A DNA stretch of 15,067 nucleotides. Origin: Bacteroidales bacterium UBA6244 (GTDB lineage Bacteria > Bacteroidota > Bacteroidia > Bacteroidales > F082). Under the pieces are notes generated by a model. It was not told the DNA's origin, did no database searches, and saw only the letters and a list, made by a program, of their open reading frames with translations. Below are positions 6,377 through 13,610 of this stretch, one piece after another. Both the position numbers and the translations under genes were made by a program. Within the stretch, counting starts at the first letter, position 1. Each line of letters opens with the position of its first letter. The stretch is from positions 1-15,067 of the forward strand of contig DJVY01000150.1 in assembly GCA_002440885.1 (NCBI GenBank). The letters run 5' to 3'.

Positions 6377-7717
6377 ATGAAAAAGAAAATTTCCATCTTA
6401 ATAGTTGACGACGAGGAGTCGGTGCGCGATTCACTTTATAACTGGTTTATCGACGACGGTTATCATGTAGAGTGTGCCGAAAGTGCAAAAAAAGCGCTGA
6501 CTATGCTCGAGTCGAGCGATTACGACATTATCCTGGCCGATATCAAAATGCCGGGTATGGATGGTCTGGAGTTGCATCGTCGCATCAAAACGCTGAGCAA
6601 AGACCCCATTTTTATTGTGATGACGGCCTTCGCCTCGGTGGATACGGCGGTGCAAGCGCTTAAAGACGGCGCTTACGACTATGTGACCAAACCTTTCGAT
6701 CCGGACGATTTATCGCACCTCATCCGCAATGCGACGGCGCAGATTAGCCTCAAATCAGAAAACGAAAGCCTGAAAAGCAGCCTCTCGACATTGGTGGATG
6801 TAGAAGATCTGATTGGTGAAAGTGAGGGGCTAAAAAAGGTGCTGAGTGAAATTGAGAGTGTGGCACAGTCGAATGCTTCTGTCATCATAACGGGTGAAAG
6901 CGGAACGGGGAAAGAACTGGTTGCCCGAGCAATTCATGCCAACTCTCCCCGGAAATACTTCCCTTTGGTGAGCGTGCATTGTGGAGCTTTGAGCGAAAGT
7001 TTACTCGAAAGTGAGCTTTTTGGCCATGAAAAGGGGGCTTTCACAGGTGCTACGTTCAACCGAAAAGGGCGGTTTGAGATGGCCGATGGAGGTACTATCT
7101 TTCTGGATGAAATAGCTACGATTTCAGCTAAAATGCAAATTGAACTCCTGCGCGTGTTAGAGTCGAAAACCTTTGTCCGCGTAGGCGGAAACAAAGAGAT
7201 TGCTTCCGATTTCAGGGTGATTTGCGCCACCAACCGCGATCTGAAAAGCATGGTTAAAAACGGCACTTTCCGCGAAGATTTGTACTATCGTCTGAATGTG
7301 GTTAACATCCTTATCCCACCTTTACGCGAACGGGTGGAAGACATTCCCAAACTGGCCAATTTCTTCATTAAAAAATATTGTGCTTCGATGAGCCGCGATC
7401 TGGTTACTATAGAGCCGGCAGCCCTGAAACATCTTACTGAGTTGGAGTTTCCGGGCAATGTGAGAGAACTGGAAAATATGATAGAAAGGGCTATCGTTGT
7501 GGGCAACGGAAAAGAAATTAAACTAAAGGATCTGCCGTTGGGGAAAGAGAAAATGAATAGTGCCATCGAAAGCCTCGACGACCTGGAGAAAAAACATATT
7601 GCCAACATCCTCAGCAAATATGGATGGAATATCTCACGCTCAGCCAAGGCATTGAACGTAGATCGGGTTACCTTGTACAATAAAATTAAGAAGTACAACC
7701 TTAAACTTGAAGAATAG
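6377..7717 (+). CDS. NtrC-family sigma-54-dependent response regulator
   Basis: A 446-aa transcription activator, partner of the kinase encoded 12 bases upstream. The receiver domain (about 5-120) has acidic residues D11/D12, phospho-acceptor D55 (ILADIKMPG), T83 and K105. The AAA+ domain (about 143-372) has Walker A GESGTGKE (173-180), the sigma-54 contact loop GAFTGA (220-225), Walker B GGTIFLDE (238-245) and the arginine-finger region FREDLYYRL (298-306). The C-terminus holds a Fis-type helix-turn-helix (about 405-440, NISRSAKALNVDRVTLYNKI). All functional motifs are intact, so it should hydrolyse ATP to open sigma-54 promoters when phosphorylated. No convincing -24/-12 promoter (TGGCAC-N5-TTGC) was found by eye in the intergenic regions here, so its target may be upstream of the window. 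Confidence 0.95.
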   Translation: MKKKISILIVDDEESVRDSLYNWFIDDGYHVECAESAKKALTMLESSDYDIILADIKMPGMDGLELHRRIKTLSKDPIFIVMTAFASVDTAVQALKDGAYDYVTKPFDPDDLSHLIRNATAQISLKSENESLKSSLSTLVDVEDLIGESEGLKKVLSEIESVAQSNASVIITGESGTGKELVARAIHANSPRKYFPLVSVHCGALSESLLESELFGHEKGAFTGATFNRKGRFEMADGGTIFLDEIATISAKMQIELLRVLESKTFVRVGGNKEIASDFRVICATNRDLKSMVKNGTFREDLYYRLNVVNILIPPLRERVEDIPKLANFFIKKYCASMSRDLVTIEPAALKHLTELEFPGNVRELENMIERAIVVGNGKEIKLKDLPLGKEKMNSAIESLDDLEKKHIANILSKYGWNISRSAKALNVDRVTLYNKIKKYNLKLEE

Positions 7718-7769
7718 GTGATGAGGAATTATAGTAAAGTCGGAGGTCTGTAACATAAAACTGTGGCCA

Positions 7770-8339
7770 TTGAGTAAGCAGAGAATATTATTGATTTCTT
7801 GTGGACATTTCGAGAAAGATTTGCTCGAAAGCCTGGCGCATGACATCTGTCGTGAGTTTGGCTATCCTGTGTCGTACAAGGAATGTTGTCTGGAAATGAG
7901 TGGGTATTACCATCCCGGACGGCGACAATACAATGCCAACGATATTTTGCAGGCAACGGCTGCTGTTTCTGAACCTGATGTTGTAAAAGCCATTGGACTT
8001 CATCGGGTTGATTTGTTTATTCCTATTCTCACCTATATTTTTGGCCAGGCGTTTTTGGGTGGTGACACGGCCATTGCTTCCCTTTTCCGACTCAGGAATG
8101 AGTTGTACGGCTTAGAACCCGATCAGCATCTGTTGACCGACAGGTTTAGAAAAGTAGTACTGCACGAGCTGGGTCACTCTTTTGGGTTAATTCATTGCAT
8201 GAATCCGGTTTGCATCATGCGGTCAAGCACTTACGTGGAAGACCTCGACCAGAAAAAGAGTCATTTCTGCAGCACTTGCGCGGAAAAGCTCCTTCAGCTA
8301 AGGGGACAATACGATAATGATTGCATGAAACCGATTTAG
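7770..8339 (+). CDS. amzA: Archaemetzincin-type zinc metalloprotease
   Basis: A 189-aa protein with the archaemetzincin signature: HELGHSFGLIHC (132-143) gives zinc ligands H132, H136 and H142 and catalytic E133. C143, C148, the met-turn M150 (CIM) and C167-STC-170 follow, with 16 residues between M150 and C167; the four cysteines form the structural zinc site typical of this family. The N-terminal ILLISCGHF and central YNANDIL and DLFIPILTYIFGQA segments also fit. No ATG or GTG lies between the in-frame stop at 7722 and TTG 7770, and the next in-frame ATG (codon 43) would remove a conserved part, so TTG is the best start. There is no signal peptide, so it is cytoplasmic. Family members are aminopeptidase-like or of uncertain substrate. 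It lies 52 bases after the response regulator and may be read with it or stand alone. Confidence 0.9.
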   Translation: MSKQRILLISCGHFEKDLLESLAHDICREFGYPVSYKECCLEMSGYYHPGRRQYNANDILQATAAVSEPDVVKAIGLHRVDLFIPILTYIFGQAFLGGDTAIASLFRLRNELYGLEPDQHLLTDRFRKVVLHELGHSFGLIHCMNPVCIMRSSTYVEDLDQKKSHFCSTCAEKLLQLRGQYDNDCMKPI

Positions 8340-8531
8340 GCTCTGCTGTTTGCCTTGGCTTGATTCCTGTTAATTAGGAAGTAAAATCATAACTTTTAGT
8401 CACTTTTGTAACTTTGTCAGGTGGTCACCTTGTCCTGCTACATCAATACGGAGGCTGTGTGTAGTATTGAAAACAACTCCAGGCTAAATGATTTGCACGT
8501 GTTTGGTGGGGGTTAGCTTTATATGTTTGCT
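8340..8531. other. Intergenic region between convergent genes
   Basis: No convincing ORF or RNA gene. It has a perfect Bacteroidota -7 box on the plus strand (TAACTTTG, 8409-8416), but no TTG at the right distance and no plus-strand gene for over 500 bases, so the match may be chance or mark an unseen small RNA. A weak dyad (TTCCT 8364-8368 / AGGAA 8376-8380) is present without a T-run. Confidence 0.3.
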
Positions 8532-8792
8532 TTAGGTATGGCAGGTTGGGCAGAAGTCCTGATGACCCGGATACTCTCTCTTACATACCGGACAGCAGTA
8601 ATGGGTTGAAATTCTGGATTTTCGAAGGATGTGATCGGTGGAAAGTACGGCGATGAGTCCAATTAAAGGAGTGAAAAATAGAGCAATAGCCAGTGCCGAA
8701 ATAAAACTTATACGCCGTCCTGTCGATAGGAAGGCCGTTGCCAGGACAATCAGCAAATACGCAATTACGAATATGATAAAACTATTTTGCAT
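8532..8792 (-). CDS. Small two-helix membrane protein with C-terminal zinc ribbon
   Basis: An 86-aa protein not recognised as a named family. Residues about 4-22 and 31-51 are strongly hydrophobic and form a likely membrane hairpin. The tail holds a zinc ribbon: C67-PV-C70 and C81-PT-C84, ten residues apart, with an extra C66. With this topology both ends sit on the same side, probably the cytoplasm, since RR at 26-27 would otherwise need checking against the positive-inside rule. A box close to the Bacteroidota -7 consensus (TAAAATTTG on the minus strand, 8806-8814, with three spacer bases instead of two) sits 13 bases upstream of the ATG. The cysteine pattern and membrane segments argue it is a real gene. 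Similar short proteins are commonly annotated as zinc-ribbon domain proteins of unknown role. Confidence 0.65.
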   Translation of the reverse strand: MQNSFIIFVIAYLLIVLATAFLSTGRRISFISALAIALFFTPLIGLIAVLSTDHILRKSRISTHYCCPVCKREYPGHQDFCPTCHT

Positions 8793-8950
8793 GTAAAAAG
8801 CAGAGCAAATTTTATGCCGTTTGGTTTAATAAATTGGCTCATAGGTTCTTGGTTTTTTCATCTGTTTTTGATGAGGTTTTTCGCATTACGAATTCGGATA
8901 GTGTGGCCTTTTTTATGTTAAAATCGGAATGGGAGGAAGGGAGGAATTGT

Positions 8951-8958
8951 TATTTTTG
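8951..8958 (+). promoter_or_regulatory. Bacteroidota -7 promoter box (TATTTTTG) for the serine hydrolase gene
   Basis: Exact match to TAnnTTTG, followed by CCGG. It ends only 8 bases before the ATG at 8967, so the mRNA would have almost no leader. No TTG is visible at about -33. The same TAnTTTTGCCGG string occurs in the promoter at 13611-13618 (minus strand). Confidence 0.5.
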
Positions 8959-8966
8959 CCGGTCTT

Positions 8967-10163
8967 ATGAAAATCCTTATCTGGTTATTCGGTGTTTTAG
9001 CGGTGTTGTTCACGTCGTGCGTGAACGAGGATCGTATCGCGACTGAAGCTGTAGAGCTGCCTCCGGTGGTTTTATCGCCTGGAGCGATCGTTAATTTGGA
9101 CAGCCTGATCATCAGCAAAAAAGCAAGCGAACTGGACCAGAAGTTTGAGTGGTTGAGGAAAATAACCGGGTTTAACGGCGCTGTATTGTATGCCGAAAAG
9201 GGTCATCTGGTTTTCAAAAAAGCTTATGGGGACTACAATGTGCGCAACCGTAAGGGGGAACTCACCATCCGTGATCCCTTTCAGCTGGCTTCTGTGTCGA
9301 AGATGTTCAGTGCTATGGCCATCATGATTTTAAAAAATGATGGAATACTCGATTTCGATAAGGATATCCGAACTTATCTCCCTGATTTTCCGTACGAGGG
9401 CATTACCTGCAGGATGTTGATGACTCATCGGTCGGGTTTGCCGCGTTATATGAGCCTGAGCCAGGACAAGTGGCCTGATAAAAAGAAACCAATGGACAAC
9501 CAGGACATGTTTGACCTGTTCGTTACACACAAACCGGATATGTACTTTACACCCAATAACGGGTTTCACTATTGCAACACAAACTATGCTTTGCTTTCCA
9601 ACATCGTGGAGGCGGTTTCGGGCGATTCTTTTGATGCATTTGTTGAGGAGCGGATTTTTAGTCCGCTGGGCATGGACAGTTCATTTGTTTATAACATGCG
9701 CGGCGATACCGTGGTGTCGACTTACATAGATGAAGGGGTGCCGGGATATTATCACCGTGGGCGGAGATGGCGCGAGATGGAAAACGATTACCTGAATGGC
9801 GTTATGGGCGATAAAAATGTGTACACTTCGGTTGAGGACCTTTACAAATTCGACCGTGCCCTTGATCAATTTACACTTGTCCCCGATTCGTTGCTGAAAC
9901 AAGCCTTTACGCCGGGTAGCCCGAAGTACTGGAAACGAAAGGACAACTACGGGTTTGGATTTCGTATTCGCGAAAACATGGACAGTGTGGCCTATCATTT
10001 TGGATGGTGGAAGGGTTTCCGTACATTTTATATCCGCGATATGCGTCACCATAAAACCCTTATCGTGCTGACCAACAAAGACAAAGGCCCTGGGTCAGAT
10101 CATCTTTGGAATATCATTAAAGCCGATACCCTGCCTCTGGGATTAAAAACTGACTTGGAGTAG
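8967..10163 (+). CDS. Beta-lactamase-fold serine hydrolase lipoprotein (class C family)
   Basis: A 398-aa secreted serine hydrolase of the class C beta-lactamase / penicillin-binding-protein group (esterase, D-aminopeptidase or peptidase-like). Residues 1-17 are a lipoprotein signal peptide with C18 as the lipidated cysteine (LFTSC). Acidic residues follow at +4/+5 (CVNED), resembling the Bacteroidota surface-export signal, so it may be exposed on the outer membrane. Catalytic motifs are S109-VS-K112 (SxxK), Y202-C-N204 (YxN) and H344-F-G346 (the HxG form of the KTG box). MLMTHRSGLPRY (150-161) is also typical of the family. It stands alone between two minus-strand genes, with its own promoter box and a possible terminator. 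A true beta-lactam-degrading role is unlikely; the substrate cannot be told. Confidence 0.9.
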   Translation: MKILIWLFGVLAVLFTSCVNEDRIATEAVELPPVVLSPGAIVNLDSLIISKKASELDQKFEWLRKITGFNGAVLYAEKGHLVFKKAYGDYNVRNRKGELTIRDPFQLASVSKMFSAMAIMILKNDGILDFDKDIRTYLPDFPYEGITCRMLMTHRSGLPRYMSLSQDKWPDKKKPMDNQDMFDLFVTHKPDMYFTPNNGFHYCNTNYALLSNIVEAVSGDSFDAFVEERIFSPLGMDSSFVYNMRGDTVVSTYIDEGVPGYYHRGRRWREMENDYLNGVMGDKNVYTSVEDLYKFDRALDQFTLVPDSLLKQAFTPGSPKYWKRKDNYGFGFRIRENMDSVAYHFGWWKGFRTFYIRDMRHHKTLIVLTNKDKGPGSDHLWNIIKADTLPLGLKTDLE

Positions 10164-10168
10164 GTTTG

Positions 10169-10193
10169 ACAAGCTTCATTTGAATTGTTTTTT
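10169..10193 (+). terminator. Possible terminator after the serine hydrolase gene
   Basis: ACAA-gc-TTCA-TT-TGAA-TTGT (10169-10188) folds as an 8-bp stem with a two-base bulge and two-base loop, running into TTTTTT (10188-10193), six bases after the stop codon. It is AT-rich and weak, but the position is right. Confidence 0.35.
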
Positions 10194-10272
10194 AGGCTTT
10201 GGGGTGACTGCCATGAAAGTGCCTTCATTCCGGAGGACAACTCGTTTTGTATTGTCATTCACGGAGCAAATT

Positions 10273-10315
10273 AGCCAATAGCCAACAACTAGCCACCAGC
10301 CACCAGCTAACAGCC
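10273..10315. repeat. Degenerate 7-bp tandem repeat (AGCCAMY-like)
   Basis: Units AGCCAAT, AGCCAAC, (AACT), AGCCACC, AGCCACC, AGCTAAC and AGCC follow one another with a period of seven. From 10307 the repeat lies inside the 3' end of the minus-strand rfaE2-like gene, so it supplies that gene's stop codon (from AGCTAAC) and its last Gly-Cys codons. Such short heptamer runs are often seen between genes in Bacteroidota. Confidence 0.7.
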
Positions 10316-10804
10316 TTTTAATATCTTTTGTTCAATCAAGGTAGTGGAGTAACCTTCCAGAAAATCAAGTGTCTTTATCATCCCTCCTTTGGCGGTAACT
10401 ACATCGTAACCAACAATTTCTTCGGGTTTGTAGTCGCTGCCTTTTACTAGTACATCGGGTTGCACAGTTTTTATCAGTTCGTAGGGGGTGTCTTCATCGA
10501 AAAGGACTACTGCATCCACGAAAAACAAGGAGGCCAACAGGGTAGCCCGGCTTTGTTGGTCGGTGATGGGGCGGTTTTTTCCTTTGTTGAGTCGTGTTAC
10601 CGACATATCGGTGTTGACGCCAACCACGAGGATGTCGCCGAGGTCTTTGGCTTTGGCGAGGTAATCAATATGGCCCAGGTGCAGGAGGTCGAAGCAGCCG
10701 TTGGTGAAAACAATTTTCTTTTCCTGAAACCTCCAGACCCCAAGCATCTTGCTGAAAGCGTCGGGGTTGGGCATTTTACGGGCGATGAGTTCTGATTTTT
10801 TCAT
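10307..10804 (-). CDS. rfaE2: D-glycero-beta-D-manno-heptose 1-phosphate adenylyltransferase (RfaE2 type)
   Basis: A 165-aa cytidylyltransferase-fold enzyme that transfers AMP from ATP to heptose 1-phosphate to give ADP-heptose for lipopolysaccharide core synthesis. FTNGCFDLLHLGH (33-45) carries the nucleotidyl-transferase HxGH motif (H42-LG-H45). VKGSDY (120-125), GYDVV (132-136) and GYSTT (151-155) are conserved in the stand-alone RfaE2/HldE C-terminal domain. The kinase half (RfaE1) is absent, which is normal in Bacteroidota where it is a separate gene. The first ATG (10804) gives the usual 30 residues before the IVFTNGCFD strand; it makes the gene overlap the upstream UPF0104 gene by 29 bases, so the two are probably co-translated. 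The last codons fall in a 7-bp tandem repeat. It is the last gene of the panD group. Confidence 0.93.
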   Translation of the reverse strand: MKKSELIARKMPNPDAFSKMLGVWRFQEKKIVFTNGCFDLLHLGHIDYLAKAKDLGDILVVGVNTDMSVTRLNKGKNRPITDQQSRATLLASLFFVDAVVLFDEDTPYELIKTVQPDVLVKGSDYKPEEIVGYDVVTAKGGMIKTLDFLEGYSTTLIEQKILKGC

Positions 10805-11825
10805 GCGTTGGTTTTTGTTGTTTGGTGAGTAAAGTGAGGTAAAAATAACCCAGTGCGCCTGTGGTTACGTTGATAAAAGTTTGTCCGGCGTGGGTGATGG
10901 CGGCAAACGATCCTGCTGTAATGGGGTTGATATGATAAAGCTCGAAGAGTACGGCTTTTACAATGAAATGGTAGGTGCCAATGCCGCCGGGTACAGGGGC
11001 TACAATTCCCAGACTACCTATCGACATGAGGGTGAGGGCATCGAGGATGGTCAGGTGGATGGTGTCGGGAAACATGTAAAAAGGCAGGTAAACCATGCCG
11101 ATGTAGGCTACCCAGATGAAAAAAGTGTACACCAGAAACAACCCTTTTTGTTTCAGGCGCACAATGGTTTTTATGCCATCAAGCAGTCCGTGAATAAATC
11201 CGCTTAATTTGCGATACGCTGCAAACTGATGGAGGTAGACTTTTTTGTATTTCACAAACCACAATGCCCCGACAAACAACACGATCAGCGCGATCAGGAA
11301 CAAAGCAGGATACAGCAATCCTGACTCAGAACGACCTGCCAGATGCACGACCATGTTATGCAGCATGTTTTCGAGCAGGGTAAACTGAAAGATGATTACC
11401 GCAAAGATGATCAGCACCAGGACAACCAAATCGAACAGGCGCTCAGAAATTACCGTGCCGAACAACGCGTTGAAAGGGATATTTTCTTTCCGCGAAAGCA
11501 CGCCGCAACGCATAAATTCACCCATGCGAGGTACGGCGGTGTTGGCCATGTATCCCACCATTACGGCGAAAAACGTATGGGCGGTATGGGTTTGGTATCC
11601 CATGGAGTTGATGAGTAAATTCCAGCGTAAGGCCCTGAAATAATGCGATATCAGCGCTACGAACAGCGATAGGATAAGCCAGACATAACGGGCTTCGCGT
11701 ATGTCCTGCCAAACCAGATTCATGTCGAGGTTTCTGAAACTCAGCCACAGCAACACGAGTCCGAACCCCAGCAATACCAAGTACTGAACGACGTTTAAAA
11801 CTCTTTTCTGGAGGATGGCTGTCAA
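10776..11825 (-). CDS. UPF0104 / flippase-like integral membrane protein
   Basis: A 349-aa polytopic protein of the lysylphosphatidylglycerol-synthase transmembrane-domain family (UPF0104, AglD/MprF N-terminal type). About eight hydrophobic helices are visible, the first at about 13-30 and the last at about 315-335. Family marks are RALRWNLL (64-71), the PRMGEFMRC segment (98-106) and APVPGGIGTYHF near residue 275, close to the usual PGGIGxxE but with histidine where glutamate is common. There is no synthase domain, so it is not MprF; family members are thought to move or handle lipid-linked molecules. It starts 4 bases after panD and overlaps rfaE2 by 29 bases, so it is in one transcript with both. 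A role in envelope lipid or glycolipid transport is an inference from the family and the heptose enzyme next door. Confidence 0.85.
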   Translation of the reverse strand: MTAILQKRVLNVVQYLVLLGFGLVLLWLSFRNLDMNLVWQDIREARYVWLILSLFVALISHYFRALRWNLLINSMGYQTHTAHTFFAVMVGYMANTAVPRMGEFMRCGVLSRKENIPFNALFGTVISERLFDLVVLVLIIFAVIIFQFTLLENMLHNMVVHLAGRSESGLLYPALFLIALIVLFVGALWFVKYKKVYLHQFAAYRKLSGFIHGLLDGIKTIVRLKQKGLFLVYTFFIWVAYIGMVYLPFYMFPDTIHLTILDALTLMSIGSLGIVAPVPGGIGTYHFIVKAVLFELYHINPITAGSFAAITHAGQTFINVTTGALGYFYLTLLTKQQKPTHEKIRTHRP

Positions 11826-11829
11826 GAAA

Positions 11830-12177
11830 TTACTTTAGTTTGTTGTTTTTATCGGGAAATATGATGGCCGGTTTATACTTTTTGGCTTCTTCGAAATCCA
11901 TGGCGGCATACGACACAATAATCGCCAGATCGCCGGCCATGGCTTTACGGGCGGCCGCTCCGTTTAACGAAATAGTTCCCGAACCGCGTTCCCCTTTAAT
12001 CACGTAAGTAGCCAGACGTTCGCCGTTGTTGATGTTAAATATTTCAACTTTCTCGTTTTCAATAAGGTTGGCCGCGTCCATCAGGTCTTCGTCAATGGCT
12101 ATGCTCCCCACGTAGTTGAGGTTGGCCATGGTGATGGTAGCCCGGTGGATTTTCGATTTTAAAACTTGTATATTCAT
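11830..12177 (-). CDS. panD: Aspartate 1-decarboxylase proenzyme
   Basis: A 115-aa pyruvoyl enzyme that decarboxylates L-aspartate to beta-alanine for pantothenate and coenzyme A. The self-cleavage site is G24-S25 (NYVGSIAID); S25 becomes the pyruvoyl group. R54 and Y58, the substrate-binding and proton-donating residues, are present (GERLATYVI), as is the LNGAAARK segment (71-78). Length and start match the bacterial family. The second substrate of PanC, encoded 42 bases upstream on the same strand, is the product of this enzyme. A -7 promoter box lies between the two genes, so panD may have its own start as well as read-through from panC. The UPF0104 gene follows 4 bases after the stop. Confidence 0.97.
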   Translation of the reverse strand: MNIQVLKSKIHRATITMANLNYVGSIAIDEDLMDAANLIENEKVEIFNINNGERLATYVIKGERGSGTISLNGAAARKAMAGDLAIIVSYAAMDFEEAKKYKPAIIFPDKNNKLK

Positions 12178-12211
12178 GATCGGATGAGTAAATATTAGGA
12201 CATCCCGGCTG

Positions 12212-12219
12212 CAAAATTA
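12212..12219 (-). promoter_or_regulatory. Bacteroidota -7 box (TAATTTTG) for the panD group
   Basis: Exact TAnnTTTG on the minus strand, followed by CAGCCGGG, starting one base after the panC stop codon and 34 bases upstream of the panD ATG. No TTG is seen at the ideal -33 distance, so strength is uncertain. Confidence 0.4.
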
Positions 12220-13062
12220 TTAAATAATTCGGATATTGTCGATTAATCGCACTGATCCGAGCTGGAGTGCCACAAAAGCCAGCACACCGGATTGGCTTTT
12301 CCAGTCATATACAGGCTGAAGTTCGGTGTCGTCGGCCAGTTGAAAATAAACAAGATTGAAGCTTTTTTCTTCCCGGAAACGATCTTCTCCCCACTTTTGC
12401 AGGGCTTCCGGCGACAGGAATGCCGCCTGTTGCTTCGCTTCGCGGAGTATCTGGTAAATTCGGGGAGCAAGGGCTCTTTCTTCGGCGTTAAGCCTTGTGT
12501 TGCGTGAACTCATGGCCAGTCCGTCGGGTTCGCGTACGATGGCACAGGGGATTACCTGAACAGGGAAATGTTCCTTTTGCACGAGTTTTTTTATCACCAG
12601 CAGCTGTTGGTAGTCTTTTTCGCCGAAATAAGCCCGAAGCGGTTGCACTATTTCAAAAAGTTTTTTAACCACTACGGCCACGCCGTTAAAATGTCCGGGG
12701 CGTGTAGCGCCTTCCATCACCTGTTCCAAAGCTCCGAAATCATGCTTTTCGGTCACTGTTTCAGGGTACATCTCTGACACTGTGGGCGCGAACACCACAT
12801 CGCAGGCGACAGTTTTCAGCAAATCCAGGTCGCGGTTCAGATCGCGTGGATATTTCTCCAGATCTTCCGGGTTGTTAAACTGTATCGGGTTTACAAAAAT
12901 GCTTACTACCAGGTAGGTGTTTTCTTTTTTCGCCTGCCTCATCAGGTCCAGGTGACCTTGGTGCAATGCCCCCATTGTTGGGACAAAGCCAATGGCTTTC
13001 CCCTGTCGGCGGGCATCAGCCGAAAATTCCTGCATCTGAGCAATGGTGTTAAATACCTTCAT
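12220..13062 (-). CDS. panC: Pantothenate synthetase (pantoate--beta-alanine ligase)
   Basis: A 280-aa cytoplasmic enzyme joining pantoate and beta-alanine with ATP through a pantoyl-adenylate. FVPTMGALHQGHLDLM (26-41) has the HxGH nucleotide site (H34-QG-H37). SIFVNPIQF (54-62), RPGHFNGVAVVV (121-132), YFGEKDYQQL (145-154), the IVREPDGLAMSSRN segment (175-188; KMSKS-like MSSR) and the lengths between them match PanC. The start 10 bases after the stop of the thioredoxin-fold gene suggests those two share a transcript, driven by the promoter at 13611-13641. The beta-alanine comes from PanD, encoded just downstream. panB was not seen in the window. Confidence 0.97.
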   Translation of the reverse strand: MKVFNTIAQMQEFSADARRQGKAIGFVPTMGALHQGHLDLMRQAKKENTYLVVSIFVNPIQFNNPEDLEKYPRDLNRDLDLLKTVACDVVFAPTVSEMYPETVTEKHDFGALEQVMEGATRPGHFNGVAVVVKKLFEIVQPLRAYFGEKDYQQLLVIKKLVQKEHFPVQVIPCAIVREPDGLAMSSRNTRLNAEERALAPRIYQILREAKQQAAFLSPEALQKWGEDRFREEKSFNLVYFQLADDTELQPVYDWKSQSGVLAFVALQLGSVRLIDNIRII

Positions 13063-13072
13063 GGATGATAAG

Positions 13073-13597
13073 TTATGGGGTTTCTGAAATGATGTTCCAG
13101 AGGTCCCGTTCTAATTTTTTCTCCGGTGTTTCGATAATTCTGCCTACTTCAATCCCGTTTTTGTAGACGATAAAGGTCGGCACTCGTTGTATGTTCAGGT
13201 CGCGGATGTCGACCAGGATAGCCGATTTATTCGAATCGACGCCAATCACTTTGACCCTTTTGGGGTTATATCCTGTTTGGTCGAGAATTTTATAAAAGCG
13301 GGGCACTTGCTCACGGCTGTCGCTGCACCATGTCCCCAGCACGATAGTAAACTCCACGGCATCGATGGGTGCGGTAAGTTTTTCGATGTACTTTTTCTGG
13401 GGGTTATACGCTTCAAATTCGGAACTAAACTCAGCTCCAATCGGGCCTTTCTCCAGTCCGACTTTGTTGCAGTAGCCAATCATTACCTCCGTACCCAGTT
13501 CGGGGTCGATTATTGTTTTGTTCACCTGCTGGCTTTTTCCCGTAAGGGTAGCTGTAAGCAGCAGGAATAGCGTTATGTATTTTATCATTTTGGTCAT
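13073..13597 (-). CDS. Exported thioredoxin-fold protein with one-cysteine active site (WCSDS)
   Basis: A 174-aa protein with a signal peptide (about 1-22, MIKYITLFLLLTATLTG core) and a thioredoxin-like domain (about 80-165). The active-site strand reads FTIVLGTWCSDSREQVPRF, giving W90-C91-S92-D93-S94 in place of WCGPC: only the first cysteine is kept. The cis-proline motif RVPTFIVY (138-145, P140) is intact. The only other cysteine is C43, in the segment before the fold. Such a protein cannot do normal dithiol exchange; monothiol, isomerase-like or peroxide-sensing roles are possible. Bacteroidota have TlpA-like families of this kind. ATG 13597 is used, though M4 at 13588 is also possible. 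It has a good promoter and is likely co-transcribed with panC. Confidence 0.85.
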   Translation of the reverse strand: MTKMIKYITLFLLLTATLTGKSQQVNKTIIDPELGTEVMIGYCNKVGLEKGPIGAEFSSEFEAYNPQKKYIEKLTAPIDAVEFTIVLGTWCSDSREQVPRFYKILDQTGYNPKRVKVIGVDSNKSAILVDIRDLNIQRVPTFIVYKNGIEVGRIIETPEKKLERDLWNIISETP

Positions 13598-13610
13598 GTA
13601 AATGAACCGG

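Noticed and set aside
6864..6880. Sigma-54 promoter-like TGGCAC...TGC
   Set aside because: It lies inside the response regulator gene and the GG-GC spacing is one base too long.
8364..8380. TTCCT/AGGAA dyad as a terminator of the archaemetzincin gene
   Set aside because: Only 5 bp, and no T-run follows.
8409..8416. TAACTTTG as a promoter of a plus-strand gene or small RNA
   Set aside because: No -33 TTG at the right distance, no downstream ORF and no clear terminator; kept only as a note on the intergenic region.
9330..10052. Long minus-strand open frames opposite the serine hydrolase gene
   Set aside because: They lie wholly opposite a gene with intact catalytic motifs and show no family motifs, so they are coding shadows.
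8967..10163. Antibiotic-resistance beta-lactamase
   Set aside because: Class C fold motifs are present but in the HxG/YxN form common to esterase- and peptidase-like relatives; nothing supports true beta-lactam hydrolysis.
10881..11643. Plus-strand open frames opposite the UPF0104 gene
   Set aside because: Low-complexity, charge-skewed translations opposite a clear membrane protein gene; shadows.
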